64,000 nucleotides of DNA from positions 4,650,001 through 4,714,000 of the forward strand of contig NZ_CP079946.1 in assembly GCF_019968905.1 (NCBI RefSeq), given 5' to 3'. Of this stretch, positions 36,054 through 44,378 are shown piece by piece (positions within the stretch are counted from its first letter, which is position 1; each line of letters opens with the position of its first letter). This DNA is from Corallococcus sp. EGB. GTDB taxonomy: Bacteria; Myxococcota; Myxococcia; Myxococcales; Myxococcaceae. Position numbers and translations under genes: made by a program. The notes beneath the pieces were generated by a model. It made no database searches and was not told where the DNA came from. It was given only the letters and a program-made list of their open reading frames with translations.

Positions 36054-36082
36054 TTGACAGTCGGCCCGACAAGTCCTAGATC
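36054..36082 (+). promoter_or_regulatory. Sigma70-type promoter for the small Cys-rich protein gene
   Basis: TTGACA at 36054-36059 is a perfect -35 and TAGATC at 36077-36082 a partial -10, spaced 17. It lies in the 294-base gap between divergent genes and points at the ATG at 36261. Transcription would begin near 36089 and leave an untranslated leader of about 170 bases. Confidence 0.55.
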
Positions 36083-36260
36083 CCGCCGCCGCGGGCTGGT
36101 CCCGCGGGGTTGTCGACCCGTTGCGCTCTCCGGAGGGAATCCTTACGTTGCGCCGCTGTTGAGCGCTACTCCGGACCGATGTGTGTCAGTCAGACCTGTC
36201 GTCGGTAGCACTGCTCGTTCACAGACCTCGGGGGGGGAAACAGCTCATAGGGGAGGCTCC

Positions 36261-36494
36261 ATGAAGCCGTGTCCATCCGATCTGCCGCAGACCATCAATC
36301 CCGAAGCCGGCCCGAAGCGGGCAGGCGTCGAGTCGCATCGCAACCTGAACTGCAACCACTACGACAACTGCCTCGATGAGGCCGTGCGTCGCGGCTGGCA
36401 GTCGTTCACGTGCATGAAGTGCCCGATGTACGCCAACCTGGCTCCTCCGCAGATGGGGCTGGAGGCGTACGCCACGCAGCGCCGTCCTGTCTAA
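36261..36494 (+). CDS. Small Cys-rich protein of unknown function
   Basis: The ATG at 36261, 4 bases after GGGGAGGC, gives 77 residues. Four cysteines in the second half, in NLNCNHYDNCLDEAV and SFTCMKCPMY, form a CxxxxxC ... CxxC arrangement fit for zinc binding. There is no signal peptide or membrane helix. I recognise no named domain. It has its own promoter and long leader and no coupled neighbour, so it may be a stand-alone zinc-ribbon-like regulator; that is inference. Confidence 0.75.
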   Translation: MKPCPSDLPQTINPEAGPKRAGVESHRNLNCNHYDNCLDEAVRRGWQSFTCMKCPMYANLAPPQMGLEAYATQRRPV

Positions 36495-36613
36495 CCGGGA
36501 CGTCTGACATCCGGCCCGTTTCCACCTGGGCCCGCTCCCGGAGTTCCCCCGGTCACGCCCGAAGTCCGGTCGTGGCCGGCGTCCGCGTGGACGTGCCACC
36601 CGGAGCCGCTGCT

Positions 36614-38215
36614 TCAGGGCACCGCGGCGTAGATGACGGCCACCCAGTACTGGCCCTGGCCAAAGCGCTTGGAGTTGCCCCGCACCAGCCCCACGCCCAC
36701 CCGGGTGTTGGCGGCGGTGGCCAGGCTGCGTGACTCGGGCACGGCGCTCGGGTCTCCCACGACGAAGAAGTCCACCGACGCGGTGCCCGCGTCCGGCAGC
36801 GCGGAGAACACCCGCTCGTGCAGGGGGGACGCATCGTCGCCTCCGGCGCCCGGCTCGTCCTGCGCCAGCGCGCGGCGGGCATGGTCGCGTGCCAGCCGCT
36901 CCAGCGCCTCGCTGCGCACCAAGGGCGGCAGCTTGAGGGTGGCGCGGTGCCGGGACAGGGCCTCGTAGACGTCAGACACCGGGTCCGCGGGGAGCGCCGC
37001 GCCAGGCGACGCCGCCGTGAAGACCTCCGTGACGACGGCCTCTTCCCGGCCGTCCACCTTCTGGAACACCACTCCCACGCCCATGAAGCGGAAGGCGGGG
37101 TCCATCAGGTTCTTGCGGTGGCCGGGGCTGTGCTCGATGCCGAAGTGCGCCGCGAGCGGGCCCGCCGCCAGCCCCAGGTTCTCTCCGGCGCGCACGTAGC
37201 GCGTGCCCTCCGGCAGGCGGCGGGTGAGGGTGGAGCCGTCTGGCGCGATGTGCGCGAAGAAGCCCTCCGTCGCCATCCGAGCGCTGTAGCGCAGCGCCAC
37301 GTCCTCCAGCGTCGGATCCGGTGAAAGCTCCGGCAGCTGGTGCGCGCGGCGCAGGGTGTTGATGCGCTCGTAGAGGGCGGTGCGCGCCTCGGCCAGCGTG
37401 GTGGGCTCGCGCTGGGCTTCCTGTGCACCGCGCGCGGCGCGGGTACCCACCTGCACGAGGAACAGCGACGTCACCTCTGGCCCGGCATCGGCCTGGCCCA
37501 CCACCTCCACGGTGTAGCCGCCGGGCGTCGCGAAGGTCACCCCCGCGCAGAAGCCGTTGGTGCCCGAGGGCGCGCGGCTCAGGGCCACGCTCTCCACCTC
37601 TCCGTCCGGCCGGGTGACGAAGACCTGCGGGCTGCGCAGCGGCGGCACGAGCCGGCCGCACACGCGCTTCTCCGTCCCGGCCTTGGCGATGGCGCGGGGG
37701 AAGGGGAGCACCTCCGCCTTGCGGTCCACGGTGAGCAGCACCAGCGCGGCGCGCTCGCCCAGGAAGGCCACGCCCACGCCGAAGTGGCTCACGCGCTCGC
37801 CGTTGAAGTCCTGGCGGGCGAGGAAGGTCTCGATGGCGTGCGAGTGCACCCAGGCGCGGATGACCAGCACCTTGGGGGATGGATCCGCGGCGCCCGAGTC
37901 GCTGACCGCCTCCGTCAACGTCAGCAGGTCCGGGGCGCCGGTGGTGAACTGGGTCAGGGCCTCGCGCGCGAGCCTCCGGGCCGCGACCTCCAGCGCCTTG
38001 TCGTTCGTGGGCGCGCGGCGGCCCACGCGTTCGAACTCGCGCAGCACGTGCAGCCGGGCCCGGGCCTCCTGCGACTGGGGCGTCTCCTCCGGGGTGGAGG
38101 GCGGCAGGTCCGGGCTCGCGGAGTTGGGGACGGCGAGGGAGGCCACCGCGGCGGAGGGGGGCTCGGCGGATGCGGCCATGCTCGCGAGCAGCAGGCCCAG
38201 GAGCATGCCCCTCAT
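36614..38215 (-). CDS. Secreted CAP-domain protein
   Basis: The ATG at 38215 overlaps the stop of the DUF721 gene as ATGA and gives 533 residues with a signal peptide (MRGMLLGLLLASMAASA). Residues 1-270 are an unassigned exported domain. A CAP (SCP/PR-1) domain follows at about 280-400, with INTLRRAHQLPELS, ARMATEGFFAHIAPDG, RAGENLGLAAG and HSPGHRKNLMDPAF. A second, divergent CAP-like segment spans about 420-533 (VYEALSRHRATLKLPPLVRS). CAP proteins occur in envelopes and as secreted factors; no activity can be read here. Confidence 0.8.
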   Translation of the reverse strand: MRGMLLGLLLASMAASAEPPSAAVASLAVPNSASPDLPPSTPEETPQSQEARARLHVLREFERVGRRAPTNDKALEVAARRLAREALTQFTTGAPDLLTLTEAVSDSGAADPSPKVLVIRAWVHSHAIETFLARQDFNGERVSHFGVGVAFLGERAALVLLTVDRKAEVLPFPRAIAKAGTEKRVCGRLVPPLRSPQVFVTRPDGEVESVALSRAPSGTNGFCAGVTFATPGGYTVEVVGQADAGPEVTSLFLVQVGTRAARGAQEAQREPTTLAEARTALYERINTLRRAHQLPELSPDPTLEDVALRYSARMATEGFFAHIAPDGSTLTRRLPEGTRYVRAGENLGLAAGPLAAHFGIEHSPGHRKNLMDPAFRFMGVGVVFQKVDGREEAVVTEVFTAASPGAALPADPVSDVYEALSRHRATLKLPPLVRSEALERLARDHARRALAQDEPGAGGDDASPLHERVFSALPDAGTASVDFFVVGDPSAVPESRSLATAANTRVGVGLVRGNSKRFGQGQYWVAVIYAAVP

Positions 38216-38511
38216 CGCGACTCCAGTTGGAAGAGGAGCGTCGTCACCTTGCCGGGGCCCAGCTTCTCGTTGAGCCGCTCCCGCAGCGAGTCGGCCTGAC
38301 GGGAGAGGACCTGGGCCCACTCGGCGCTCTCCACGGAGATGATCAGCGTGGCGCCTTCCAGTTGGTGCGGGTGGCTGTGGCGCGCGATGTTCTCTCCCAC
38401 CGCGGCGGTCCAGAGGGGCATGAGCGACGACGCGCGGCCGGACTCTCCCGCCAGGCGCGCCAGCACCCGCGGCATCAGGCTCTCCAAGGTCTTCGGTTCA
38501 CTGCGCGCCAT
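38212..38511 (-). CDS. DUF721 protein, DciA-like candidate helicase operator
   Basis: The ATG at 38511 (MARSEPKTLESLMPRVLARL) gives 99 residues, with its C-terminal stop overlapping the next gene as ATGA. The N-terminal helix and the core LWTAAVGENIARHSHPHQLE, TLIISVESAEWAQVLSRQAD match DUF721. Members include DciA, the ancestral loader of the replicative helicase DnaB in bacteria lacking DnaC. The protein is short, and no replication gene is adjacent, so DciA function is probable by family but unproved. Confidence 0.72.
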   Translation of the reverse strand: MARSEPKTLESLMPRVLARLAGESGRASSLMPLWTAAVGENIARHSHPHQLEGATLIISVESAEWAQVLSRQADSLRERLNEKLGPGKVTTLLFQLESR

Positions 38512-38696
38512 CGTCGGGCGATTCTGGAACTCCTGGCGCCGGAAGCCAACCGACACTTTCCTGCCCGCCCGGCCGATTTACCCGGAGGCTCCCGGTTCCG
38601 GGCATCCGGCGAATGCGGGGCTGGTGTCATCCCCGGTCGCGTCACGGCCCTTCCCCTTGTAAGGTCGGGGCAAGGCCGGTCCCCCTCGGAGTTCCC

Positions 38697-41288
38697 ATGC
38701 GTTCCATCCCCCATCCGGTCCGGATTCCCGGCGTCGTGCTCGCATGCCTGCTGGCGTGCGCCGTGGGCTGCGGGATGTCCGAGTTGGATGTGCCGTTCAT
38801 CCACGGCGGAAGGACGGACGACGCCTGCACGGTGGATCAGGACTGCAAGGATCCATCGCTCTTCTTCTGCAACACCGCCCTCTCGCGCTGTGAGCCCGCG
38901 TGCCGGACGGACCTCGACTGCTCGGCGGAGCGCCGCGGGGAGCTGAACGCCATCTCCGCGTGCGAGTCCCAGCCGCTGGGCTGCCGCTGTGACGCCAGCC
39001 GCTGCGTCCCCGCGCTCTGCAGGTATGACACGGAGTGCTCCGGCGGCAGGGTGTGCCGCAGCGGGTCCTGCGTGACGCCCGCACCGAGCGATACGGCCAG
39101 GTCCTGCCGCGTGGTGCCCGAGCGTGTCGTCGCGCCCGTGGGCACCCCCCTGCGCTTCGAGGGCTGGGTGACCGCCACCGACGGCGCCCCCTTCGTCCTG
39201 CCAGGAGGGTTCAGCTGGTCCGCCGTGTCGCCGCGCGTGAAGGGAGGCGGCGTCGGTCCCAGCGCCACCTTCACGCTGGAGTCGGCGGGCGCGGAGGCGG
39301 AGCTGGTGGAGGCCCGGGCCGGCCTCGTCGCATGCCGCGCGACCATCACCGTGCTGCCCCCGCACACGGCCCAGGGACAGCTCCGCGTGGTGGTGACGGA
39401 CGCGCTCACGGGCTACCCCGTCGAGGGGGCCTCCGTGGTGATGGCGGACGCGCTGGGCGGCACGACGGCGCGCGAGGCGACGGACGCGCAGGGCGTGGCG
39501 GTGCTCGCGGCCCGGAGCGACTCGACGGTGTCCGTCTTCCACCCGGACTTCGGCTACCTCACCGTGGCGAACTACGACCTGAGCGGCTCTCGCGACCTGC
39601 GCCTGCCGCTGCGCCGCAACCCGGCGGACCGCGTGGGAGGGATTCGCGTCGGCTTCACGCGCTCGGCGCCCGTGGGGACGGGCGGCGCGCTGTCGCTGGG
39701 ATTGGCGGGGCTCTCCGTGCCGGGGCTCCTGTCGGAGGCCGCGCCCTCCCAGGTGCAGGGGCCTGACCGGACCGTGGACCTCACCCTGGGGGGCGCCACG
39801 CGCCAGTTCCAGCTGCCCATCAATGTCTGGGTGAACGGGCTGGGCGCCACCGCGCCGGTAGCCGTGGATGTGCCGGGCATCGCCGGGGTGTGTGACCCGG
39901 CGCTCAAGGACGTGGCGGATCCGGACGCGGCCATGCGCGCGGGCGGCTGTGGCACTCGCACGGCCTGGGCCCTCACCGCGCAGGTGCCGTCTGGCGAGCT
40001 TCCGGCGGGGATGATGGATCCGGGCACGGATCCGCTGCTGCTCCTGGCGCGCGCGCTGCCTCCGTCGGGACGGTTCTTCTCCTCCATCGAGCGCGACGTG
40101 CAGTTCGTCCTCCGCTCGCCGGAACCGGGGGAGCCGGAGTCCCCGGCGCCGCCCACGTCGTTGGACTTCCGGCAGGTGCCCCTGGCCTTCCCCTTCGTCG
40201 TGCGCGTCCCGCCACTGCCGCGCTTCCGCGACGGCTACCTGGGACGAGCGCTGGTGGTGGGTTCGGTGACCGCGCCCGGACGGGGCATGGTCCCGCTGGG
40301 CCTGGGCGCCGCCGTCAACATCAACCCGGCGGATCCGAACACGGACACGCAGCCGGGAATGACGGCGCCGGGCCTCGTGCGCGTGCGCATGGCGCCGGCC
40401 CATCACGGCCTGGAGGGACGTCCCTACCGGCTGACCGTCGTCGCGTCGTCGGGGGCGTTCGGCGGCGAGGAGCCGGTGGGCCGGGCCACCAGCGCGGTGA
40501 TGTCCCCCCTGGATGCGCCCCTCTTCGATCCGGAGGGCGTGAGTCCGCGGACGCTGGGCGACGTGTTCCTCGCCATCCCGGAGGGGGCCCACTACAACCC
40601 GGACGCGTCGCTGTGGCACGGACTGCTGCCGCGCGAGTGGCGCATGGATGCCTCCGTGCCGGGCGCGACGCTCGTGCGCGCGACCTTCACCAACGCGGCG
40701 GGCCGGCGCTGGACGGTGTGGGTGGATGGCCGCCGCACCGTCACCGGCGTGCGCCTGCCCATGCCGCCCTCCGGCATGGAGGACCGCACGTTCCAGGGCG
40801 ACACGGAGGGCTCTCGCGCGTCGCTGTCGGTGGAGGCGCTGGCCGTGGCCACGCCCGAGGGCAAGGCGCTCAGCCTCTCCGCACTGGCGGAGTCCGGAGG
40901 CCTGGCGCCCGAGCCGCTCATGGAGACGGTGCACGCCGTGTCCACGCTGAACTACGGCCGGCCCCAGCTGACCTGGTTGCAGCCGGGTGAGGGCGCGCCG
41001 CTGGCCCGGGGCGCCACCGTGCGCGTGCGGGTGGATGGCTTCCAGGTGGGCACGGACGCCTCCCATGGGGACGAGGGCGGGGTGCTGCTCACCGTGCGCG
41101 ACGGCGGCCCGGGCTGCGACGGCGCGCTCGTGCGCGGCGACGTGGCCACCCGGTCGGGCGAGGTGGCGCTCCCGCTGCCCGCCGCCTGCTCCGGGCCGGA
41201 GGTGACGCTGGTGGCGTCGCTGGTGGACGGGGCCGGGTTGCCGCTGAGGCCCGCGGTCAGCGTCGCTCGCACGGTGCGCGTGCCCTGA
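38697..41288 (+). CDS. Large Cys-rich lipoprotein, unknown function
   Basis: The ATG at 38697 gives 863 residues with a lipobox signal (VVLACLLACAVGC). Residues about 40-125 hold a cluster of Cys-rich repeats (CTVDQDCKDPSLFFC; CRTDLDCSAE; CRYDTECSGGRVC), a small disulfide-knot module common in myxobacterial surface lipoproteins. An Ig-like or carboxypeptidase-regulatory-like domain follows (GQLRVVVTDALTGYPVEGAS, near 225-300), then a long beta-rich region. Probably exported and outer-membrane anchored. Function unknown. Confidence 0.75.
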   Translation: MRSIPHPVRIPGVVLACLLACAVGCGMSELDVPFIHGGRTDDACTVDQDCKDPSLFFCNTALSRCEPACRTDLDCSAERRGELNAISACESQPLGCRCDASRCVPALCRYDTECSGGRVCRSGSCVTPAPSDTARSCRVVPERVVAPVGTPLRFEGWVTATDGAPFVLPGGFSWSAVSPRVKGGGVGPSATFTLESAGAEAELVEARAGLVACRATITVLPPHTAQGQLRVVVTDALTGYPVEGASVVMADALGGTTAREATDAQGVAVLAARSDSTVSVFHPDFGYLTVANYDLSGSRDLRLPLRRNPADRVGGIRVGFTRSAPVGTGGALSLGLAGLSVPGLLSEAAPSQVQGPDRTVDLTLGGATRQFQLPINVWVNGLGATAPVAVDVPGIAGVCDPALKDVADPDAAMRAGGCGTRTAWALTAQVPSGELPAGMMDPGTDPLLLLARALPPSGRFFSSIERDVQFVLRSPEPGEPESPAPPTSLDFRQVPLAFPFVVRVPPLPRFRDGYLGRALVVGSVTAPGRGMVPLGLGAAVNINPADPNTDTQPGMTAPGLVRVRMAPAHHGLEGRPYRLTVVASSGAFGGEEPVGRATSAVMSPLDAPLFDPEGVSPRTLGDVFLAIPEGAHYNPDASLWHGLLPREWRMDASVPGATLVRATFTNAAGRRWTVWVDGRRTVTGVRLPMPPSGMEDRTFQGDTEGSRASLSVEALAVATPEGKALSLSALAESGGLAPEPLMETVHAVSTLNYGRPQLTWLQPGEGAPLARGATVRVRVDGFQVGTDASHGDEGGVLLTVRDGGPGCDGALVRGDVATRSGEVALPLPAACSGPEVTLVASLVDGAGLPLRPAVSVARTVRVP

Positions 41289-41342
41289 CGTGCCGGGGTG
41301 TCAGTCCTTCTGCGACCTCGTGGGGTGCCGCGTCTGGCCGTG

Positions 41343-41360
41343 AATTCGCTTTCACGAATT
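41343..41360. promoter_or_regulatory. Inverted repeat upstream of the FHA-GGDEF gene
   Basis: AATTCG (41343-41348) and CGAATT (41355-41360) form a 6-base inverted repeat with 6 bases between, an AT-rich island 26 bases before the ATG. It could be an operator or part of a promoter; no clear -35/-10 pair is visible. Confidence 0.35.
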
Positions 41361-41385
41361 GCGCGGTGATACGTTTGGAGCCGTC

Positions 41386-42264
41386 ATGGGCCAGAAGGAG
41401 ACGGTCGTCACCGTCATCTCGAAGATCTCCGAGCGCCCCGTCAACCTGGACGCGGCGCTGGTGGTCATCTACGGCCTGGACCTGGGGCGCAAGTACGACC
41501 TGTCGCGTGAGGAGACGCTGATCGGCCGGTCGTCCAAGGCGGACATCCAGATTGATCAGGAGGCGGTGAGCCGCAACCACGCGCGCATCACCAACACCAC
41601 CAAGGGCGTGCGCATCGAGGACCTGGGGTCCACCAACGGCACGTTCGTCAACGACGACGTCGCGTCCACGGTGCGGTCGCTGCAGAACGGCGACCTGGTG
41701 AAGATTGGCCGCACCATCTTCAAGTTCATCGCGGGCGGCAACATCGAGGCGGCGTACCACGACGAGATCTACCGGCTGACCACGATGGACGGCCTCACGC
41801 AGATCTACAACCGCCGCTACTTCGACGAGCAGGTGGACCGGGAGATCTCCCGCAGCCGCCGCTACGAGCGCGTGCTGTCGCTGGTGATGTTCGACCTGGA
41901 TCACTTCAAGGAAGTGAACGACACCTACGGGCACCTGGCGGGGGACTCGGTGCTCAAGCAGCTGGCGTCCACCGTGCGCACGCGCATCCGCCGCGAGGAC
42001 GTCTTCGCCCGCTATGGCGGTGAGGAGTTCGCGCTGCTCTTGCCGGAGATCAACCTGGCTGGCGCGCGTCAGCTCGCGGAGAAGGTGCGCAAGCTGGTGG
42101 AGCGGCAGCGCTTCGAGTTCGACAAGCAGGTCATCCCCGTCACGCTGTCCGTGGGCGTGGCCACGCTGGAGCCGCACCACCGCGAGCCCGCGGAGCTGGT
42201 GCGCGCCGCGGACGAGCGCCTCTTCGAGGCGAAGAGCCAGGGGCGCAACCGCGTCTGCGGCTGA
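41386..42264 (+). CDS. FHA-GGDEF diguanylate cyclase
   Basis: The ATG at 41386 gives 292 residues. An N-terminal FHA domain (about 35-110) has [20 protein letters not shown] and [12 protein letters not shown], the phosphothreonine-binding signature. A GGDEF domain follows (about 135-292): [29 protein letters not shown], and active site [11 protein letters not shown]. An allosteric I-site RRED sits five residues upstream, so product inhibition by c-di-GMP is expected. It couples a phospho-threonine signal to c-di-GMP synthesis. It converges on the PlsC gene. Confidence 0.93.
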   Translation: MGQKETVVTVISKISERPVNLDAALVVIYGLDLGRKYDLSREETLIGRSSKADIQIDQEAVSRNHARITNTTKGVRIEDLGSTNGTFVNDDVASTVRSLQNGDLVKIGRTIFKFIAGGNIEAAYHDEIYRLTTMDGLTQIYNRRYFDEQVDREISRSRRYERVLSLVMFDLDHFKEVNDTYGHLAGDSVLKQLASTVRTRIRREDVFARYGGEEFALLLPEINLAGARQLAEKVRKLVERQRFEFDKQVIPVTLSVGVATLEPHHREPAELVRAADERLFEAKSQGRNRVCG

Positions 42265-42293
42265 CGTCCCCGGCGGTTCCGCTCGAAGGCCGC

Positions 42294-44378
42294 TCAGCCC
42301 GTGAACACGGAGCGGCGCTCGCGCAGCAGGGCCTGGAGCATGCTCTGGATGGACTCGCGGGTGCGCTCGGTGAGCCGCTGCACCTCGCCCAGGTCGTCCG
42401 CGGCCTCCTGCGGCAGGCCGTCCATGGTCAGCGGCTCGCCGAAGCGGATGGTCCACTTGGCGGGCAGCGGGCCGGGCGCGGTGAGCGGCAGCGACGGGAA
42501 CCCGAGGAAGCCCCCGGGGATGCGGCCCAGCAGCGGGGACGTCTCCTCCGCGCCCACGATGGCCACCGGGACGATGGGAGCGCCGGTGCGCAGGGCCAGC
42601 TTCACGAAGCCGCCGCGGCCGAAGCGCTTGAGGCGGTAGCGCTCCGCGAACGGCTTGCTCGCGCCCTGGTAGCCCTCCGGGAAGACGACGAGCGGGCGGC
42701 GCTCATCCAGCAGCCGCAGCGCGTTCTCCGGCGAGGCGCGCACGGCGCCCAGGCGGTTGAAGAGCGTGCCGAGCATGGGCGCGTGGAAGACCTGATCCTC
42801 CACCAGCCAGCGGGCCTCCAGCAGATCCGGGCGCTCTCGCAGCAGCGCCTGGGCCATCACGAGGCCGTCGTAGGGCAGGGCGCCGGAGTGGTTGGCCACG
42901 AGGATGGCGGCGCCGCGCGGCACCTGATCCACGCCCTCCACGGAGACGCGCCAGTACTGCTCGTAGAGGAAGTCGAGGACGGGCTGGAGGTTCTCCACCA
43001 GCTCCGCGTCCTTGCCGTAGTCGTCCAGCCGGCTGCCGCCGCCGGTGCCCAGGCTGGTGCGCACGGCCTCCACCAGTCCGTGCATGGCGCTCACCGCGCG
43101 GCCCAGGCCCTCGCTCGCGAGCGCCTGACCGGCGATCTCCTTCGCCAGGGAGAGCACGCCCGCGGCGCGGCCCGCGAAGCCGGGGGCCGGCGCGGATTCC
43201 TCCGGACCCTCGACGGTGGGCTCCTCCCGCTCCGGTGCCTCCTCGCGGGGGGCCTCGCCGGGTTCGTTCACGAGCGAAAGCGGCCGGCGGCTGGGTGGCA
43301 GCTCGTCGTGGGACTCGTCGGGCAGCTCCACCTCCGGCTCCACATCCGTGGCGGCGGCTCCCTCGATGAGGGAGACGGAGATGTGCACGCCGTCCTCTTC
43401 GACGCGCTCGACGCCGGTGCGCAGGTCGTCGTCCTCGTCGGACGCCCCTGGCGTGGGCAGGCCCTCCGGGTCACGGCGCCAGGCATCGGCGGTCCAGACG
43501 TCTCCGGGCTCCTCGGGGGGAGGCGGCACGTCCTTCGGATCCCGGCGCCAGGCGTCCGCGGTCCAGACCTCGTCCTCGTCGGCGTCGCGATCCTCCGCGG
43601 AGGAGTGGGTTCGCTCCTCGGGGTTCGGGGAGTGGCGGTCCAGCACCTCGTCCACGGCGACGCCCGCGGTGGCCTCGGCCACCTGGGTCGCGACGGCGGT
43701 GGCGACCTCCCGCTCGGGGCCATCGGCGTTGCCGTCGTCCAGCACCTGCTTCACGGCGGACTCAGCCAGCTCCGCGACCATCTCCGTCGCGAGCACGCGC
43801 TCGATTTCGCGGTCCGGGGTCTGGCGCCCCTCGAACAGCTCATCCACGGCCGTCTTCGCGGCGGCCTCCGCTGCGTCCGAGGCGAGCGCCTCCGTCAGGG
43901 CGCGATCCACCTTGCGCTCCTGAGGGAGCGCGCCTTGCGCCTCGTCCGCGAGCACCTGGGGCCGGGACGGACCGGGCCCGGCGGCGGGGCCCGGCGTGGA
44001 GGGCTCTCGCAGCGGAGCGGTCTCTTCACTGGGAGCGTGCGGCGCCTGGGCGCGGGTGTCCTGCTCGTGCGTCGCGCCCCCGCGCCCGTTCGCGCGGGCC
44101 TCGAACTTGTGGACCTTGGCGGCGGGCGTCCTCGGCATCGCAGGCGCGGCCTGCTTCGTCTCCGCGGCCTTGCCACCCTTCGGGGCCTTCGCCTGCGCGC
44201 CGGACTTCGACGCGCCGCCCTTCGCGGCCTTCGCCTTGCTCGCGGACTTCGCGCCCTTGCCGGACTTCGGCGACGCGGACTTCTTCGCGGCTTTCTCGGC
44301 CGCGTCGTCCTTCACCTCGCCCGTGCGAGGCGCGGCACCCCGCTGGAAGGGATCATTCCCGAGGACACCCTTGGTCAT
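42294..44378 (-). CDS. Lysophospholipid acyltransferase (PlsC-like) with long repeat-bearing N-terminus
   Basis: A 694-residue protein. Residues 480-690 are the acyltransferase domain: ILVANHSGALPYDGLVMAQA, a variant with H-x6-D in place of the usual H-x4-D, then VFPEGYQGASKPFAERYRL. The first 470 residues are not found in ordinary PlsC: a Lys/Ala-rich basic segment (20-80), three 33-residue repeats (157-255), an acidic stretch with two copies of VWTADAWRRDP, and helices. The ATG overlaps the stop of the upstream SDR gene as ATGA. The N-terminus probably scaffolds or localises the enzyme. Confidence 0.82.
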   Translation of the reverse strand: MTKGVLGNDPFQRGAAPRTGEVKDDAAEKAAKKSASPKSGKGAKSASKAKAAKGGASKSGAQAKAPKGGKAAETKQAAPAMPRTPAAKVHKFEARANGRGGATHEQDTRAQAPHAPSEETAPLREPSTPGPAAGPGPSRPQVLADEAQGALPQERKVDRALTEALASDAAEAAAKTAVDELFEGRQTPDREIERVLATEMVAELAESAVKQVLDDGNADGPEREVATAVATQVAEATAGVAVDEVLDRHSPNPEERTHSSAEDRDADEDEVWTADAWRRDPKDVPPPPEEPGDVWTADAWRRDPEGLPTPGASDEDDDLRTGVERVEEDGVHISVSLIEGAAATDVEPEVELPDESHDELPPSRRPLSLVNEPGEAPREEAPEREEPTVEGPEESAPAPGFAGRAAGVLSLAKEIAGQALASEGLGRAVSAMHGLVEAVRTSLGTGGGSRLDDYGKDAELVENLQPVLDFLYEQYWRVSVEGVDQVPRGAAILVANHSGALPYDGLVMAQALLRERPDLLEARWLVEDQVFHAPMLGTLFNRLGAVRASPENALRLLDERRPLVVFPEGYQGASKPFAERYRLKRFGRGGFVKLALRTGAPIVPVAIVGAEETSPLLGRIPGGFLGFPSLPLTAPGPLPAKWTIRFGEPLTMDGLPQEAADDLGEVQRLTERTRESIQSMLQALLRERRSVFTG
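43467..43568 (-). repeat. Duplicated VWTADAWRRDP motif in the PlsC-like protein
   Basis: Residues 271-281 and 294-304 are identical (VWTADAWRRDP), separated by a Pro/Glu-rich spacer, and the DNA of the two copies is also nearly identical, suggesting a recent duplication. The motif is Trp-rich, unlike the surrounding disordered sequence, and may be a short binding element. Confidence 0.7.
43614..43910 (-). repeat. Three tandem 33-residue repeats inside the PlsC-like protein
   Basis: Residues 157-189, 190-222 and 223-255 are equal-length, alignable units, beginning VDRALTEALASD, REIERVLATEMV and REVATAVATQVA, and each ending in an acidic or Pro-rich turn. All three are helical in character. 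Exact equal length across diverged sequence indicates repeat expansion under structural constraint. Confidence 0.7.

Noticed and set aside
38475-41066. An 863-residue open frame on the minus strand opposite the large lipoprotein
   Set aside because: It is the reverse-strand shadow of a gene in GC-rich DNA: same extent, Arg/His/Gly-rich composition with no domain, while the plus strand has signal peptide, lipobox and Cys repeats.
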